DNA from: an uncultured Spirochaeta sp.
GTDB lineage: Bacteria; Spirochaetota; Spirochaetia; DSM-27196; Alkalispirochaetaceae
Direction of reading: 5' to 3'
DNA: 64,000 nt
Assembly: GCA_913030605.1 (NCBI GenBank)
Contig: CAJWEZ010000009.1
Coordinates: forward strand, 21,663 to 85,662
Shown here one piece after another: positions 33,744-42,718 of this stretch (positions are counted from its first letter, which is position 1; each line of letters begins with the position of its first letter). A program made the translations under genes and the position numbers. Below the pieces are notes generated by a model. It was not told where the DNA came from and did no database searches. It saw only the letters and a program-made list of their open reading frames with translations.

Positions 33744-36691
33744 ACGTTCATCCTTCCTACGAGCTGATCGAAACACGGGAGGTCCCCGATTACCACGGTA
33801 CGGGGTATCTGTTCCGGCACCGACAGAGCGGCGCCCAGGTGTTCCATCTGGCCAACGACGACCGGGAGAACATGTTCGCGTTTTCCTTCGCCACCTACCC
33901 GGAGGACTCCACCGGAGTCGCCCACATTCTGGAACACACCGTGCTCAGCGGGTCCGAACGGTTTCCGGTGAAGGATCCCTTCCTCCAGTTGCTGAAGGGG
34001 TCGGTAAACACGTTCCTGAACGCCATGACCTACCCCGACAAAACGGTCTATCCCGCCGCGAGCCCCGTGGCGCAGGACCTGTTCAACATGATGCTGGTCT
34101 ACGGCGATGCGGTGTTCTTCCCGCTCCTCAAGCCCGAGCTGTTCCGTCAGGAGGGGCATCGGCTGCAGTTCGATGACGACGGCACCCTGATCCGTACCGG
34201 TATCGTCTACAACGAGATGAAGGGGACCTATTCCAGCCACGACTCGGTGGTGGGCGAGACGTGCTTTCAGTCGCTGTTTCCGGATACGATCTACGGGTTC
34301 GACTCCGGCGGCGACCCGGCGGTGATTCCGCACCTGACCTACGACCAGTTCACGGAGTTCCACCGTCGCCACTACCACCCGGGAAACGCGCGTATCATGC
34401 TGTACGGCAATATCCCGACGGAGGAGTACCTGCAGTTTCTCGACGAGCGCTTTCTCTCACGCTTTGAGGCGCAGGATCCGATTCCGATGCCGCCGCGACA
34501 GCCGCGGTGGGACTCGCCGCGCCGCACCGAGGCGACGTATCCGCTGGACGGCGTCTCGGACCTCGCCGAGCGCTCGTCGGTGACGCTCAACTGGCTGCTC
34601 TTTCCCGTGACCGACGCCCGGGCGGTGGTCGACGCCGCCGTCCTTTCGGAGATCCTTCTGGGACACAGTGGGTCGCCCCTGGCGCGGGCACTGCTGGAGT
34701 CCGGACTCGGGCAGGACCTCTCGCCGGTCCTGGGCCTGGAAACCGACCTGCACGAGGCGGTCTTCTCCGTCGGCCTCAGGGGAACGGACCCCGACCACGA
34801 GGCGGCGATCAGCGAGCTGATCCTGAAGACGCTCGGGGAACTCGCGGATTCCGGGCTCCCGGCCGATACCGTGGAAGGCGCGCTGCGGCGGGTGGAGTTC
34901 AGCAATCGCGAGATCAAGGGCGGTCCCAACGGCATGCGGGCGATGCGTCGGGTGCTTCGCGGCTGGATGTACGGCGGAGCCCCCTGGGAGGGACTGAACT
35001 TCGAGCAGCACGTGGAGGCGCTGCGGCGCGATCTGACCGCCGACCCCCGGCATTTCGAGAAGATGATCCGCACGCTGCTGCTGGACAACACGCACCGCTC
35101 GACGGTGGTTGTCCGGCCCGACACGGAACAGTCCGCCCGGGAGGCGCAGGAGCTTGCCGACGAACTTGCGACGCTGCAGGACGGGCTGTCGGATGTGGAG
35201 CGCGACCGCATCAAAGAGGAGGGACGTGCCCTGGAACGGATGCAGGAGACGCCCGACGACCCCGCGGCGCTTGCCGCGATTCCGTTCCTGGCCCTCGAGG
35301 ATATTCCCCGCGAGATCCAGCGCGTCGATCACGAGCGCGTCCCCCTCGACTCGGGCGGCGAGCTGTTTCTACACCGCGAGTTCACCAACGGCATCCTGTA
35401 CCTGGATGTGGCCTTCGATTTCGGGACGCTCACGCCACGGCAGGAGCTACTGCTCAATCTGATGGGGGCCGCCTTCACCGAGGTTGGGCTCCCGGGAGTC
35501 CCGCACTACCGCCTCAACGATGAGATCAACATGAAGACCGGCGGCATCACCGCCTTTGTGAGCAACCAGACCCGCATGGGTGACCGGTCCCGCATTCGGC
35601 GGATGCTGATCCTGCGTATGCGCGTGCTGGACCGAACGTGGCGGGAAGGCGCCGAGCTCTTCGCGCGGATCGTGCGGGAGCTGGATTTCTCGGATACGAC
35701 GCGACTGGAACAGCTCGTGGACGAACTGGTTCAGGAGATGCAGAGCGCGGTCATTCCCTCCGGGCACTACTTCTCCGGCCTCCGCGCCGGTGCCGAACTC
35801 CATGACCTCATTGCGCTGGAAGAGCGCATGAACGGGATCAGTCAGCTCGACGCACTGCGGGAGTTCGCGGCCAGCCCCGAGACACTGGGCACCGAGCTTC
35901 GTGACCTGTTCGTGACACTGATCGACCCCGCCCGCGCCCAGGTGAACCTCACCGGCAGCGGTGACACCCTGGCCGAAGTCCGCCCGTGGCTCTCCGAGCT
36001 TTTCACAGTGTTGCGGGGACGGCACCAACCGGCGGCCGGGATGATCGACGGCGACGGAACCGGTGTGTCGATCGTTCCCCGAAGCAGCTGGCCGGTCCGT
36101 GAGTTCCTCATGGCCTCGGCGAGTGTGTCCTACGTGGCTGTGGCCGTACCGGGCGTTGGATTCGAGGACCGCCTGGCACCGGCACAGGATCTGCTGGCCC
36201 ACGTCCTCCGTACCGGTCCGCTGTGGGAGAAGATCCGGATGCAGGGCGGAGCATACGGCGCCTTCGCCTCCAGTCGGACCCCGGAGGGGTTGTTCACCTT
36301 CGGCAGCTACCGCGATCCGCACACCGTGCGCACGCTCACCGCCTACTTCGATTCGCTCCGCGAGCTCTCGGAGCACCCGATGGATGCCGCCCAGCTCGAC
36401 CTGGCCAAAGTGAGCGTCCTCGGACGGGAACTCAAGCCGCTGACACCGCGAGACGCGGCGTTCACCAACTTCCGCCGGCAGCTCCACGATATCGACGATC
36501 GGTTGCGGCAGGAGACGCGTGACCGTCTCCGGGACGTGGACGCGGCGACGGTGCAGGACGCCGCGACCCGTCTCGGTGAGCAGTTCTCTCTCGGCCGGGT
36601 CGTGATCCTCGGCGGAAGCGGCGGCCTGGAGGAGTGGCGGTCGGGATCGGACAACGGCGACCGCATACCGGTGCACAACACCGGCGTGTGA
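33740..36691 (+). CDS. M16C metalloprotease, presequence protease/PreP-like
   Basis: A 983-aa protein of the size of PreP/falcilysin. The inverted zinc motif HILEH (His62, Glu65, His66) with distal Glu159 in IVYNEMKG is intact in the first half. LKGSVNTFLNAMTYPDKTVYP is a PreP signature, and M16C-associated (about 465-710) and second-half domains follow. No signal peptide is visible, so a cytosolic oligopeptidase role is expected. It is the last and largest gene of the 31096-36691 operon. Confidence 0.93.
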   Translation: MNVHPSYELIETREVPDYHGTGYLFRHRQSGAQVFHLANDDRENMFAFSFATYPEDSTGVAHILEHTVLSGSERFPVKDPFLQLLKGSVNTFLNAMTYPDKTVYPAASPVAQDLFNMMLVYGDAVFFPLLKPELFRQEGHRLQFDDDGTLIRTGIVYNEMKGTYSSHDSVVGETCFQSLFPDTIYGFDSGGDPAVIPHLTYDQFTEFHRRHYHPGNARIMLYGNIPTEEYLQFLDERFLSRFEAQDPIPMPPRQPRWDSPRRTEATYPLDGVSDLAERSSVTLNWLLFPVTDARAVVDAAVLSEILLGHSGSPLARALLESGLGQDLSPVLGLETDLHEAVFSVGLRGTDPDHEAAISELILKTLGELADSGLPADTVEGALRRVEFSNREIKGGPNGMRAMRRVLRGWMYGGAPWEGLNFEQHVEALRRDLTADPRHFEKMIRTLLLDNTHRSTVVVRPDTEQSAREAQELADELATLQDGLSDVERDRIKEEGRALERMQETPDDPAALAAIPFLALEDIPREIQRVDHERVPLDSGGELFLHREFTNGILYLDVAFDFGTLTPRQELLLNLMGAAFTEVGLPGVPHYRLNDEINMKTGGITAFVSNQTRMGDRSRIRRMLILRMRVLDRTWREGAELFARIVRELDFSDTTRLEQLVDELVQEMQSAVIPSGHYFSGLRAGAELHDLIALEERMNGISQLDALREFAASPETLGTELRDLFVTLIDPARAQVNLTGSGDTLAEVRPWLSELFTVLRGRHQPAAGMIDGDGTGVSIVPRSSWPVREFLMASASVSYVAVAVPGVGFEDRLAPAQDLLAHVLRTGPLWEKIRMQGGAYGAFASSRTPEGLFTFGSYRDPHTVRTLTAYFDSLRELSEHPMDAAQLDLAKVSVLGRELKPLTPRDAAFTNFRRQLHDIDDRLRQETRDRLRDVDAATVQDAATRLGEQFSLGRVVILGGSGGLEEWRSGSDNGDRIPVHNTGV

Positions 36692-36711
36692 CGCGGCGGC
36701 CTGTCGTCGAC

Positions 36712-36741
36712 TTCACGCCGCACGCGGGGCCGCGGTATACT
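36712..36741 (+). promoter_or_regulatory. Promoter of the XpaC/TelA operon
   Basis: TTCACG (36712-36717), an 18-nt spacer and a near-consensus TATACT (36736-36741) precede the XpaC start at 36767, with GGGAG as Shine-Dalgarno 10 nt before ATG. Confidence 0.5.
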
Positions 36742-36766
36742 TGCAGGCTATGGGAGCGTGGATGTA

Positions 36767-37357
36767 ATGGCGACGCTGGCTGGCGTTCTCGCGGCGGTGG
36801 TCTTTCTTTTCTCGTACGCGGTCGCCGGGCTGGGGTTTTTCCCGGCGCTGGCGATCTCCGGGGGCGTGTACCTGGGGCTGGCGGTGACCGCGGTGCTCCG
36901 CGACCGACGCCGGGCCCGGCAATCGAACACCGAGGGAACGCTGGAATCCACGCTCCGCGCCGGGGCCCGGAAGCTGGCGACACTGAAGCGCGCCGCCGAC
37001 GGAATCGCCGAACAACGCGTTCGCGCCCAGGCCTACGGGGTCTGTGACGCCGTCGCCCGCATGCTCAGTGATGTTCGGGATGATCCCGGCGATCTTGGGC
37101 CTGCGCGCAAGTTTTTCGGGTACTACCTGGACGCCACCATTCGCGTCGTGGAGCGGTACCACTCGCTCTCACGACGTCGGGACGACGCGGAGGCCGTCCG
37201 GGAGGCGCTGACGCGGGCGGAACAGAGCCTCGAAACGATCAGACGGGCGTACGACGCGCAGCTTGCCCACCTTCTGGAGAACGATGTGATGAATCTCGAT
37301 GTGGAAATCGACGTCCTGGAAAAGACGATCAGGATGGAAGGGCTGGGGTCGACGTGA
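36767..37357 (+). CDS. XpaC-like membrane protein, TelA partner
   Basis: A 196-aa protein with two N-terminal membrane helices (about 4-22 and 25-45) and a helical cytoplasmic domain (about 60-196) containing LESTLRAGARKLATLKRAADGI and FFGYYLDATIRVVERYHSLS. This is the XpaC (5-bromo-4-chloroindolyl phosphate hydrolysis protein) layout, typically paired with TelA, as here. ATG 36767 is favoured over GTG 36758 by Shine-Dalgarno distance. Biochemistry of the family is unclear; a membrane-stress role is suggested by TelA linkage. Confidence 0.82.
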   Translation: MATLAGVLAAVVFLFSYAVAGLGFFPALAISGGVYLGLAVTAVLRDRRRARQSNTEGTLESTLRAGARKLATLKRAADGIAEQRVRAQAYGVCDAVARMLSDVRDDPGDLGPARKFFGYYLDATIRVVERYHSLSRRRDDAEAVREALTRAEQSLETIRRAYDAQLAHLLENDVMNLDVEIDVLEKTIRMEGLGST

Positions 37358-38427
37358 ACAGTCCGGTGCGTTCGGGACTCGTCGGCCTGGTCATCTTTCT
37401 CGGTGTTGTTGCCCTCGGCGGGGGGTACGAGTTTCTCTTTACCCGGGACGGGGCGCTCTTCGCGGGGCCGTCGGAGATGGTGCGCGTGGAGGGCTACGTG
37501 GGAAGCGAGAAGGCGGGGTTCTTGGCGGACCCGGAGGTGCAGGCCCTCCTCGCCGATCGCTACGGGATCGAGGTCGTCACGCGTCGCGTGGGGACGTTCG
37601 AGATGCTTGACCTCCCCGCGGAGAGCGTCGACTTCATGTGGCCCGCCAGCGAACTGCCGCTTGACCGTCTCCGCGACGCCGTGGGGCGCCCGCTGGAGTC
37701 TCAGGTGGTGTTCAGTTCTCCGGTGGTCCTGTACTCCTGGGTGCCCGTGGTGGACCAGCTGGAGCGTCGCGGGCTGGTAACGTGGGACCAGGGGGCTTAC
37801 CACGCCGAGCTGGCCGTTCTGCTTCGGCTCATCGCCGACGAGACCACCTGGAGCGATCTGGGCGTGAACGGGGTATTCGGTCGCGTGACGATCACCAGCA
37901 CCGATCCGCGGGCGTCCAACTCCGGCGCGATGTTCGCGGTGCTCGTCGCCAACACCCTCAACGACGCCGTCCTCACGGAATCGGAGGTTCCGGCAGTTCT
38001 GCCGGAGGTTCGACAGGTGTTTCAGGTTCAGGGACAGATGGAGCATTCTACCGGTACGCTCTTCGAGCGGGTGCTGCAGCAGGGCATGGCGCAGTATCCC
38101 CTCGTTGTCGGCTACGAGAATCTCTATCGCGAGCTGGATGCAAGCAGCTCGAGCCTGTGGGACGGAGTCCGTGACGATCTGGTCATGATCTATCCGTCGC
38201 CGACGGTCTGGAGCAGCCACCCGATCGTGGCGCTCACCGAACGCGGACGACGGCTGATGACGGCGCTCGAGGACGAGGACCTTCTGGCGCTGGCCTGGGA
38301 GCGCCACGGCTTCCGGTCCCGGGTTGATGCATCCGGTGCGATTTCTCCGGTGACGCAGATCCCGCGGCCACCGGTGGTGTTCGAACTGCTTGACGGCCTG
38401 AGCGGGGCCGACGGAGGTGATCGATGA
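37354..38427 (+). CDS. Membrane-anchored solute-binding-like protein in the XpaC/TelA operon
   Basis: A 357-aa protein with an N-terminal helix (about 7-25) and an extracytoplasmic domain resembling type 2 periplasmic binding proteins: GYVGSEKAGFLADPEVQALLADRYGIEVVTRR, VDFMWPASELPLD and VTITSTDPRASNSGAMFAVLVAN. It starts GTG 37354 inside the XpaC stop and overlaps TelA by 4 bp. No transporter subunits are nearby, so it may act as a sensor or scaffold domain in the TelA complex. The family call is tentative. Confidence 0.65.
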   Translation: MNSPVRSGLVGLVIFLGVVALGGGYEFLFTRDGALFAGPSEMVRVEGYVGSEKAGFLADPEVQALLADRYGIEVVTRRVGTFEMLDLPAESVDFMWPASELPLDRLRDAVGRPLESQVVFSSPVVLYSWVPVVDQLERRGLVTWDQGAYHAELAVLLRLIADETTWSDLGVNGVFGRVTITSTDPRASNSGAMFAVLVANTLNDAVLTESEVPAVLPEVRQVFQVQGQMEHSTGTLFERVLQQGMAQYPLVVGYENLYRELDASSSSLWDGVRDDLVMIYPSPTVWSSHPIVALTERGRRLMTALEDEDLLALAWERHGFRSRVDASGAISPVTQIPRPPVVFELLDGLSGADGGDR

Positions 38428-39509
38428 GTGAACCTGGACGCGAAGAGACGGCCGGGACCAGCCTGGTGACGGTTGATACCCTTTCGGAAGAGGCGCGGGG
38501 CGAGGCGCTCCGAATCGCCGGTGAGATCGATCTCACCGACACGCAGGCTGTGCTGCAGTTCGGTGTGGGGGCCCAGACGCGCCTGTCGGAGTTTGCCGAC
38601 ACGGTGCTGCGGGAGGTGCGGTCGAAGGATTCCGGCCACGTCGGCGAGATCCTCGGCGGACTCATGTCGACGATCAAGGACGTGGACGTCGCCGCGGTAT
38701 CCGGCGGCGGCGTGATGGACCGCATGTTCGGTGGTCTCAAGCGCCGGATCGAGCGCTTCATCCGCCGGTACGAGACCCTTTCGACCCAGATCGAACGCAT
38801 CGTGGGCGAACTGGACGACGCGCGGATGCAGCTGCTGAAGGATGTGGCGCTTCTGGATACCCTGCACCAGCGCAACCAGGAATACCTCGGTGAACTGGAC
38901 GTGTATATCGCCGCCGGTCGCCTCAAGGTGCAGGAGGCGCGGCAGCAGATGCTGCCGGAGCTGCAGCGGCGGGCCGATGAGTCCGGTGATGCCGCCGATG
39001 CGCAGCGGCTGCAGGATTTCAACCAGCTGGTGAACCGTTTCGAGAAGAAGCTCCACGACATGGAGCTCTCGCGGATGGTCGCCCTGCAGAACGCTCCGCA
39101 GATTCGCCTGATCCAGGGAACCGACCAGACGCTGGTGGAAAAGATACAGAGTTCGATACTGAACACGATACCGCTGTGGAAGAACCAGGTGGTGATCGCG
39201 ATCAGTCTGTACCGACAGCAGCAGGGGCTTCAGGCGCAGCGGGAGGTCAATCGCACGACCAACGAGCTGCTGAAGCGCAACGCGGAGATGCTCAAATCCG
39301 GCACCACCGGCGTCGCGCGGGAAAACGAGCGCGGAATGGTGGACATCGAAACGCTCCGGAAGGTAAACGAGGACCTGATCGGAACGATCGATGAGACGCT
39401 CAGAATCCAGCAGGAGGGACGTCGGAAGCGCGCCGCCGTGGAAACCGAGCTCGCGACGATGGAGCAGGACCTCAAGACGCGCCTGAAGCAGATTACCGCC
39501 GACGAATGA
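38424..39509 (+). CDS. TelA-family toxic-anion resistance protein
   Basis: A 361-aa helical protein. IDLTDTQAVLQFGVGAQTRLSEFADTVL, MFGGLKRRIERFIRRYETLSTQIERI, YLGELDVYIAAGRLKVQEAR and SILNTIPLWKNQVVIAISLYRQQQGLQAQREVNRTTNELLKRNAEMLK are the TelA signature blocks. Coiled coils are extensive and no membrane helix is present. TelA links to tellurite and nucleoside-antibiotic resistance and membrane stress. It is embedded between the binding-protein-like gene and a histidine kinase, with 4-bp overlaps on both sides. Confidence 0.93.
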   Translation: MSEPGREETAGTSLVTVDTLSEEARGEALRIAGEIDLTDTQAVLQFGVGAQTRLSEFADTVLREVRSKDSGHVGEILGGLMSTIKDVDVAAVSGGGVMDRMFGGLKRRIERFIRRYETLSTQIERIVGELDDARMQLLKDVALLDTLHQRNQEYLGELDVYIAAGRLKVQEARQQMLPELQRRADESGDAADAQRLQDFNQLVNRFEKKLHDMELSRMVALQNAPQIRLIQGTDQTLVEKIQSSILNTIPLWKNQVVIAISLYRQQQGLQAQREVNRTTNELLKRNAEMLKSGTTGVARENERGMVDIETLRKVNEDLIGTIDETLRIQQEGRRKRAAVETELATMEQDLKTRLKQITADE

Positions 39510-40780
39510 ACTCCCTGTCTCCCCGACACATCGCCGAGCTGCTGCGTGCCATCTCCTCGGATCGCTACGAAGAGCTCCCGGTCCCGCCCGATGACGGCGG
39601 CGAACGGGAGCTGATACAGGCCCTCAACCGGATCCATCGGGATCGGCAGGAGCACCTGCGGGGGGCCGAGGCGCGCAACCGCCTGATCATCGATTCGACC
39701 CCCGTGGCGATCTGCATCACCAACGCAGACGGTCTGTACGAGTACGTGAATCCCCGCTACCGGCAGCTCACCGGCTACAGCGCCGAGGAGCTGCTGGGGC
39801 GCTCGTTTCTGACGGTCGTTCCCCCGGCGGAGCAGGCGAATCTCAAGCACCTTCACGACGAGTTCATGGGTCAGCGATACGAACTCGCGGGACAGTGGGA
39901 GATCGTGACGCGATCCGGACGGACCGTTCCCATTCTGGCGAGTGCCGCCTATATCGTCGACGGTGATGGCCGCCCCAAGAAGATCACCTTCGTCGTCGAT
40001 ATCTCGGAAATCCGGGATACACAGGCGCGTCTGGAAGCCGAGATCGAGGAACGCCGACGGCTGGAGCAGATGCGGGAGGAGGTGGAACGCGTGATGCGCC
40101 ACGACCTGCGCAACCCGATCGACGGAATCCGGACCGCGGCGGATTACCTGCTCCAGGAGGACCTGGATGATCGCTCCGCGGAGTTTGTGCGGCTGATGTA
40201 CGACGCCGCCGCACGGGCGCGCACGCGGATCGACAACTCGCTCGCGTATACCCGGATGCAGCGCGGCGAATACGAGATCCGCCGCGAGCGGGTGAACGGC
40301 GTTCAGCTCGTCCGTGATGCCCTCGCCAGCGTTGAGGAAACCCGTGCGGCGTTCCGGGTTGAGGTCGTCCCGTGGTATCGCGACCGGCCGCTCTCGGAGG
40401 TCTTCGACGTGGAGATATGGGGTGAAAACGGCTTTCTGACCGACGCCGTGACCAACCTGGTGCGCAACGCGATCGAAGCGAGCGGCGAGGGGGACACGAT
40501 CTCCGTGGTCGTCGACGACACGCTGACGATGCCCGACGGGAAACCGGCGGTGACCGTTTCGGTGCTGAATCCGGCGGACGTTCCCGCCGAGATCCGGGAC
40601 ACCCTCTTCGATGCCTACGTCACCCATGGAAAGTCGGGCGGCACCGGACTCGGAACCTACACCGCCCGTCTGGTCGCCACCGCCCACGGTGGCGACATCG
40701 TGGTGGACACGGGGCAGGGAACCGGTACCACCATGCGTCTCATCGTGCCGCGGGGTCGCCCGGGGGAGATCGCCTCATGA
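39506..40780 (+). CDS. Soluble PAS sensor histidine kinase
   Basis: A 424-aa kinase without membrane segments: a PAS domain (about 55-175, STPVAICITNADGLYEYVNPRYRQLTGYSAEELLG), the HisKA box MRHDLRNPIDGIRTAADYLL (His about 198) and an HATPase with N-box TNLVRNAIEAS and glycine box GKSGGTGLGTYTARLV. It overlaps TelA and the SDR gene by 4 bp each. The kinase is probably an input for, or output of, the TelA system; no response regulator accompanies it. Confidence 0.9.
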   Translation: MNSLSPRHIAELLRAISSDRYEELPVPPDDGGERELIQALNRIHRDRQEHLRGAEARNRLIIDSTPVAICITNADGLYEYVNPRYRQLTGYSAEELLGRSFLTVVPPAEQANLKHLHDEFMGQRYELAGQWEIVTRSGRTVPILASAAYIVDGDGRPKKITFVVDISEIRDTQARLEAEIEERRRLEQMREEVERVMRHDLRNPIDGIRTAADYLLQEDLDDRSAEFVRLMYDAAARARTRIDNSLAYTRMQRGEYEIRRERVNGVQLVRDALASVEETRAAFRVEVVPWYRDRPLSEVFDVEIWGENGFLTDAVTNLVRNAIEASGEGDTISVVVDDTLTMPDGKPAVTVSVLNPADVPAEIRDTLFDAYVTHGKSGGTGLGTYTARLVATAHGGDIVVDTGQGTGTTMRLIVPRGRPGEIAS

Positions 40781-41577
40781 AATCGCGTATCACCGCAGCA
40801 TCCACGGTGCTGCTGACCGGCGCGTCCGCGGGCCTCGGACGTCACATGGCCCGGGTGCTGGGTGCGATCGGCTGCTCGCTGCTCCTCGTGGCACGCCGCA
40901 GGGAGGTGCTGGAGGACCTGGCGGCGGAGATCGGCCCGCAGGCGATTCCGGTGCCGCTGGATCTGTCGCAGCCGGCGGTGGCCGACCGTCTCCTTGCCGC
41001 CCTCGGCGACGCGGGCGTGGATCCCCACCGCGTCGACGTGCTGATCAACAACGCCGGGGTTGGAAGCTTCGGTCCTTTCGTTGAGACCGACCCGGGCCGT
41101 CTTGCGGTCATGCAGCGCATCAATCTGCGTGTTCCCATGGAACTCACGCGGACGTTCGCGCCGATGATGGTTGAGCGGGGGAGTGGCACGATCGCCAACG
41201 TGGCATCGGTGGCGGCGTTTTCGCCGGGCCCTCTGATGACGGAATACTACGCAGACAAGGCGTGGCTCCTCTCCTTCGGTGTCTCCCTGGATGCCGAACT
41301 GCGACCCCACGGCGTGCACGTGGTGACCGTGTGCCCGGGTCCGTTCGCCAGCGATTTCCACGGTGCCTCCGGTATGCACGTGGCCGGCATGGGGCGCATG
41401 CCCGCCGCCACCGCCGTCGCCCGCAGCGCGGTTCGCGCGATCGTCAGAGGGCGTCTGGTCGCACCGGTCGGGGCCGGGGCGCAGGTGTGGCGAGTACTGG
41501 GACCGCGTCTGCCGCTGCGGCTGAGCCGCCGCCTCATGCACGCACTGCAGCGTCGCCGCCTCCCGCCCTCATCTTGA
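40777..41577 (+). CDS. Short-chain dehydrogenase/reductase
   Basis: A 266-aa SDR. The cofactor loop TGASAGLGRHMARVLG, NNAGVGSFGPF and the catalytic Ser (ASVAAFSPGP) plus Tyr/Lys pair (TEYYADKAW) are intact, and ARR after beta-2 favours NADP(H). Most similar in style to DltE/YqjQ-like reductases with a hydrophobic C-terminal extension (about 230-266). The substrate is unknown. It is the last gene of the XpaC-TelA operon and its stop overlaps the aldolase promoter. Confidence 0.87.
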   Translation: MKSRITAASTVLLTGASAGLGRHMARVLGAIGCSLLLVARRREVLEDLAAEIGPQAIPVPLDLSQPAVADRLLAALGDAGVDPHRVDVLINNAGVGSFGPFVETDPGRLAVMQRINLRVPMELTRTFAPMMVERGSGTIANVASVAAFSPGPLMTEYYADKAWLLSFGVSLDAELRPHGVHVVTVCPGPFASDFHGASGMHVAGMGRMPAATAVARSAVRAIVRGRLVAPVGAGAQVWRVLGPRLPLRLSRRLMHALQRRRLPPSS

Positions 41578-41602
41578 TGGCGGTGGGTACAACCGTTACA
41601 AT
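41574..41602 (+). promoter_or_regulatory. Sigma70 promoter of the aldolase gene
   Basis: TTGATG (41574-41579), a 17-nt spacer and TACAAT (41597-41602) give a strong promoter about 34 nt before ATG 41636, fitting high expression of a glycolytic gene. GGAAGGAG is the ribosome-binding site. Confidence 0.7.
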
Positions 41603-41635
41603 GCAGGCAATTCCCTCGGAAGGAGTGTATTCCAA

Positions 41636-42718
41636 ATGGCTAAGATGAAACTGAAACCCGGTGTGATTACCGGAAATGCCCTTCAGGACGTGTTCGCATA
41701 CTGCAAAGAGGTCGGATGCGCGCTGCCCGCCGTCAACGTTATCGGCTCCAGCAGCATTAACGCCGCCCTGCAGGCCGCCCGCGAGGCGTCGAGCCCGATC
41801 ATGATCCAGTTTTCCAACGGCGGCGGTGTGTTCAACGCCGGCAAGTACCTGGACAACACCAACCAGCGCGCCGCGATCGCGGGCTCCGTGGCCGGGGCGC
41901 TGCATGTATGGAAGATGGCGGAGGTGTACGGCGTGCCGGTGATTCTGCACACCGACCACTGCGCCCGCAAGCTGCTGCCCTGGATCGACGGACTGATCGA
42001 GGAGGGCCGGCAGTACTACAAGCAGCACGGTGTGCCGCTGTTCAGCTCGCACATGATCGACCTCTCGGAAGAGGAACTGGACGACAACATCAAGACGAGT
42101 GCCGAGTACCTCGAACAGCTGGCAAAGCTGGACATGACCCTCGAGCTGGAACTCGGGGTCACCGGCGGCGAAGAGGACGGCGTGGACAACACCCAGGTGG
42201 ACAACGCCAAGCTCTACACCCAGCCCGAGGACGTCCTCAAGGCGTACGACGCGCTCAAACCGATCGGTAAGTTCACCGTGGCCGCGTCCTTCGGGAACAC
42301 CCATGGCGTGTACAAGCCCGGGAACGTCAAGCTGCGGCCGGAGATTCTCAAGCATTCGCAGGACATGGTCCGGAAGGAGCGCGGTCTCAGCGAGGAGAAG
42401 CCGCTGGACCTGGTCTTCCACGGCGGATCCGGTTCCGAGCTCGCCAAGATCCACGAGGCGTTGCAGTACGGCGTGGTGAAGATGAACATCGACACCGACA
42501 CCCAGTGGGCGTTTACGCGACCGGTACGCGAGTACATGGACGCGAACCACGACTACCTTATGGCTCAGATCGGCAATCCCGAAGGCGAGGACAAGCCGAA
42601 CAAGAAGAAGATCGACCCGCGGCAGTGGCTTGTTGCCGGTGAAAAGGGCATGACCGCCCGGCTGGTCGAGGCCTTCGACAACCTGAAGTCCAAGGACCAG
42701 TTTGACCTGGGACTCTGA
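41636..42718 (+). CDS. fba: Class II fructose-bisphosphate aldolase
   Basis: A 360-aa zinc aldolase of the FbaA subgroup: LPAVNVIGSSSINAALQAAREASSPIMIQFSNGG, VILHTDHCARKLLPW with the zinc His pair, LELELGVTGGEEDG, ASFGNTHGVYKPGNV and LVFHGGSGSELAKI. NIDTDTQWAFT is the class II C-terminal phosphate-binding signature. It cleaves fructose 1,6-bisphosphate in glycolysis. It has its own promoter and is followed by a long GC hairpin. Confidence 0.98.
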   Translation: MAKMKLKPGVITGNALQDVFAYCKEVGCALPAVNVIGSSSINAALQAAREASSPIMIQFSNGGGVFNAGKYLDNTNQRAAIAGSVAGALHVWKMAEVYGVPVILHTDHCARKLLPWIDGLIEEGRQYYKQHGVPLFSSHMIDLSEEELDDNIKTSAEYLEQLAKLDMTLELELGVTGGEEDGVDNTQVDNAKLYTQPEDVLKAYDALKPIGKFTVAASFGNTHGVYKPGNVKLRPEILKHSQDMVRKERGLSEEKPLDLVFHGGSGSELAKIHEALQYGVVKMNIDTDTQWAFTRPVREYMDANHDYLMAQIGNPEGEDKPNKKKIDPRQWLVAGEKGMTARLVEAFDNLKSKDQFDLGL

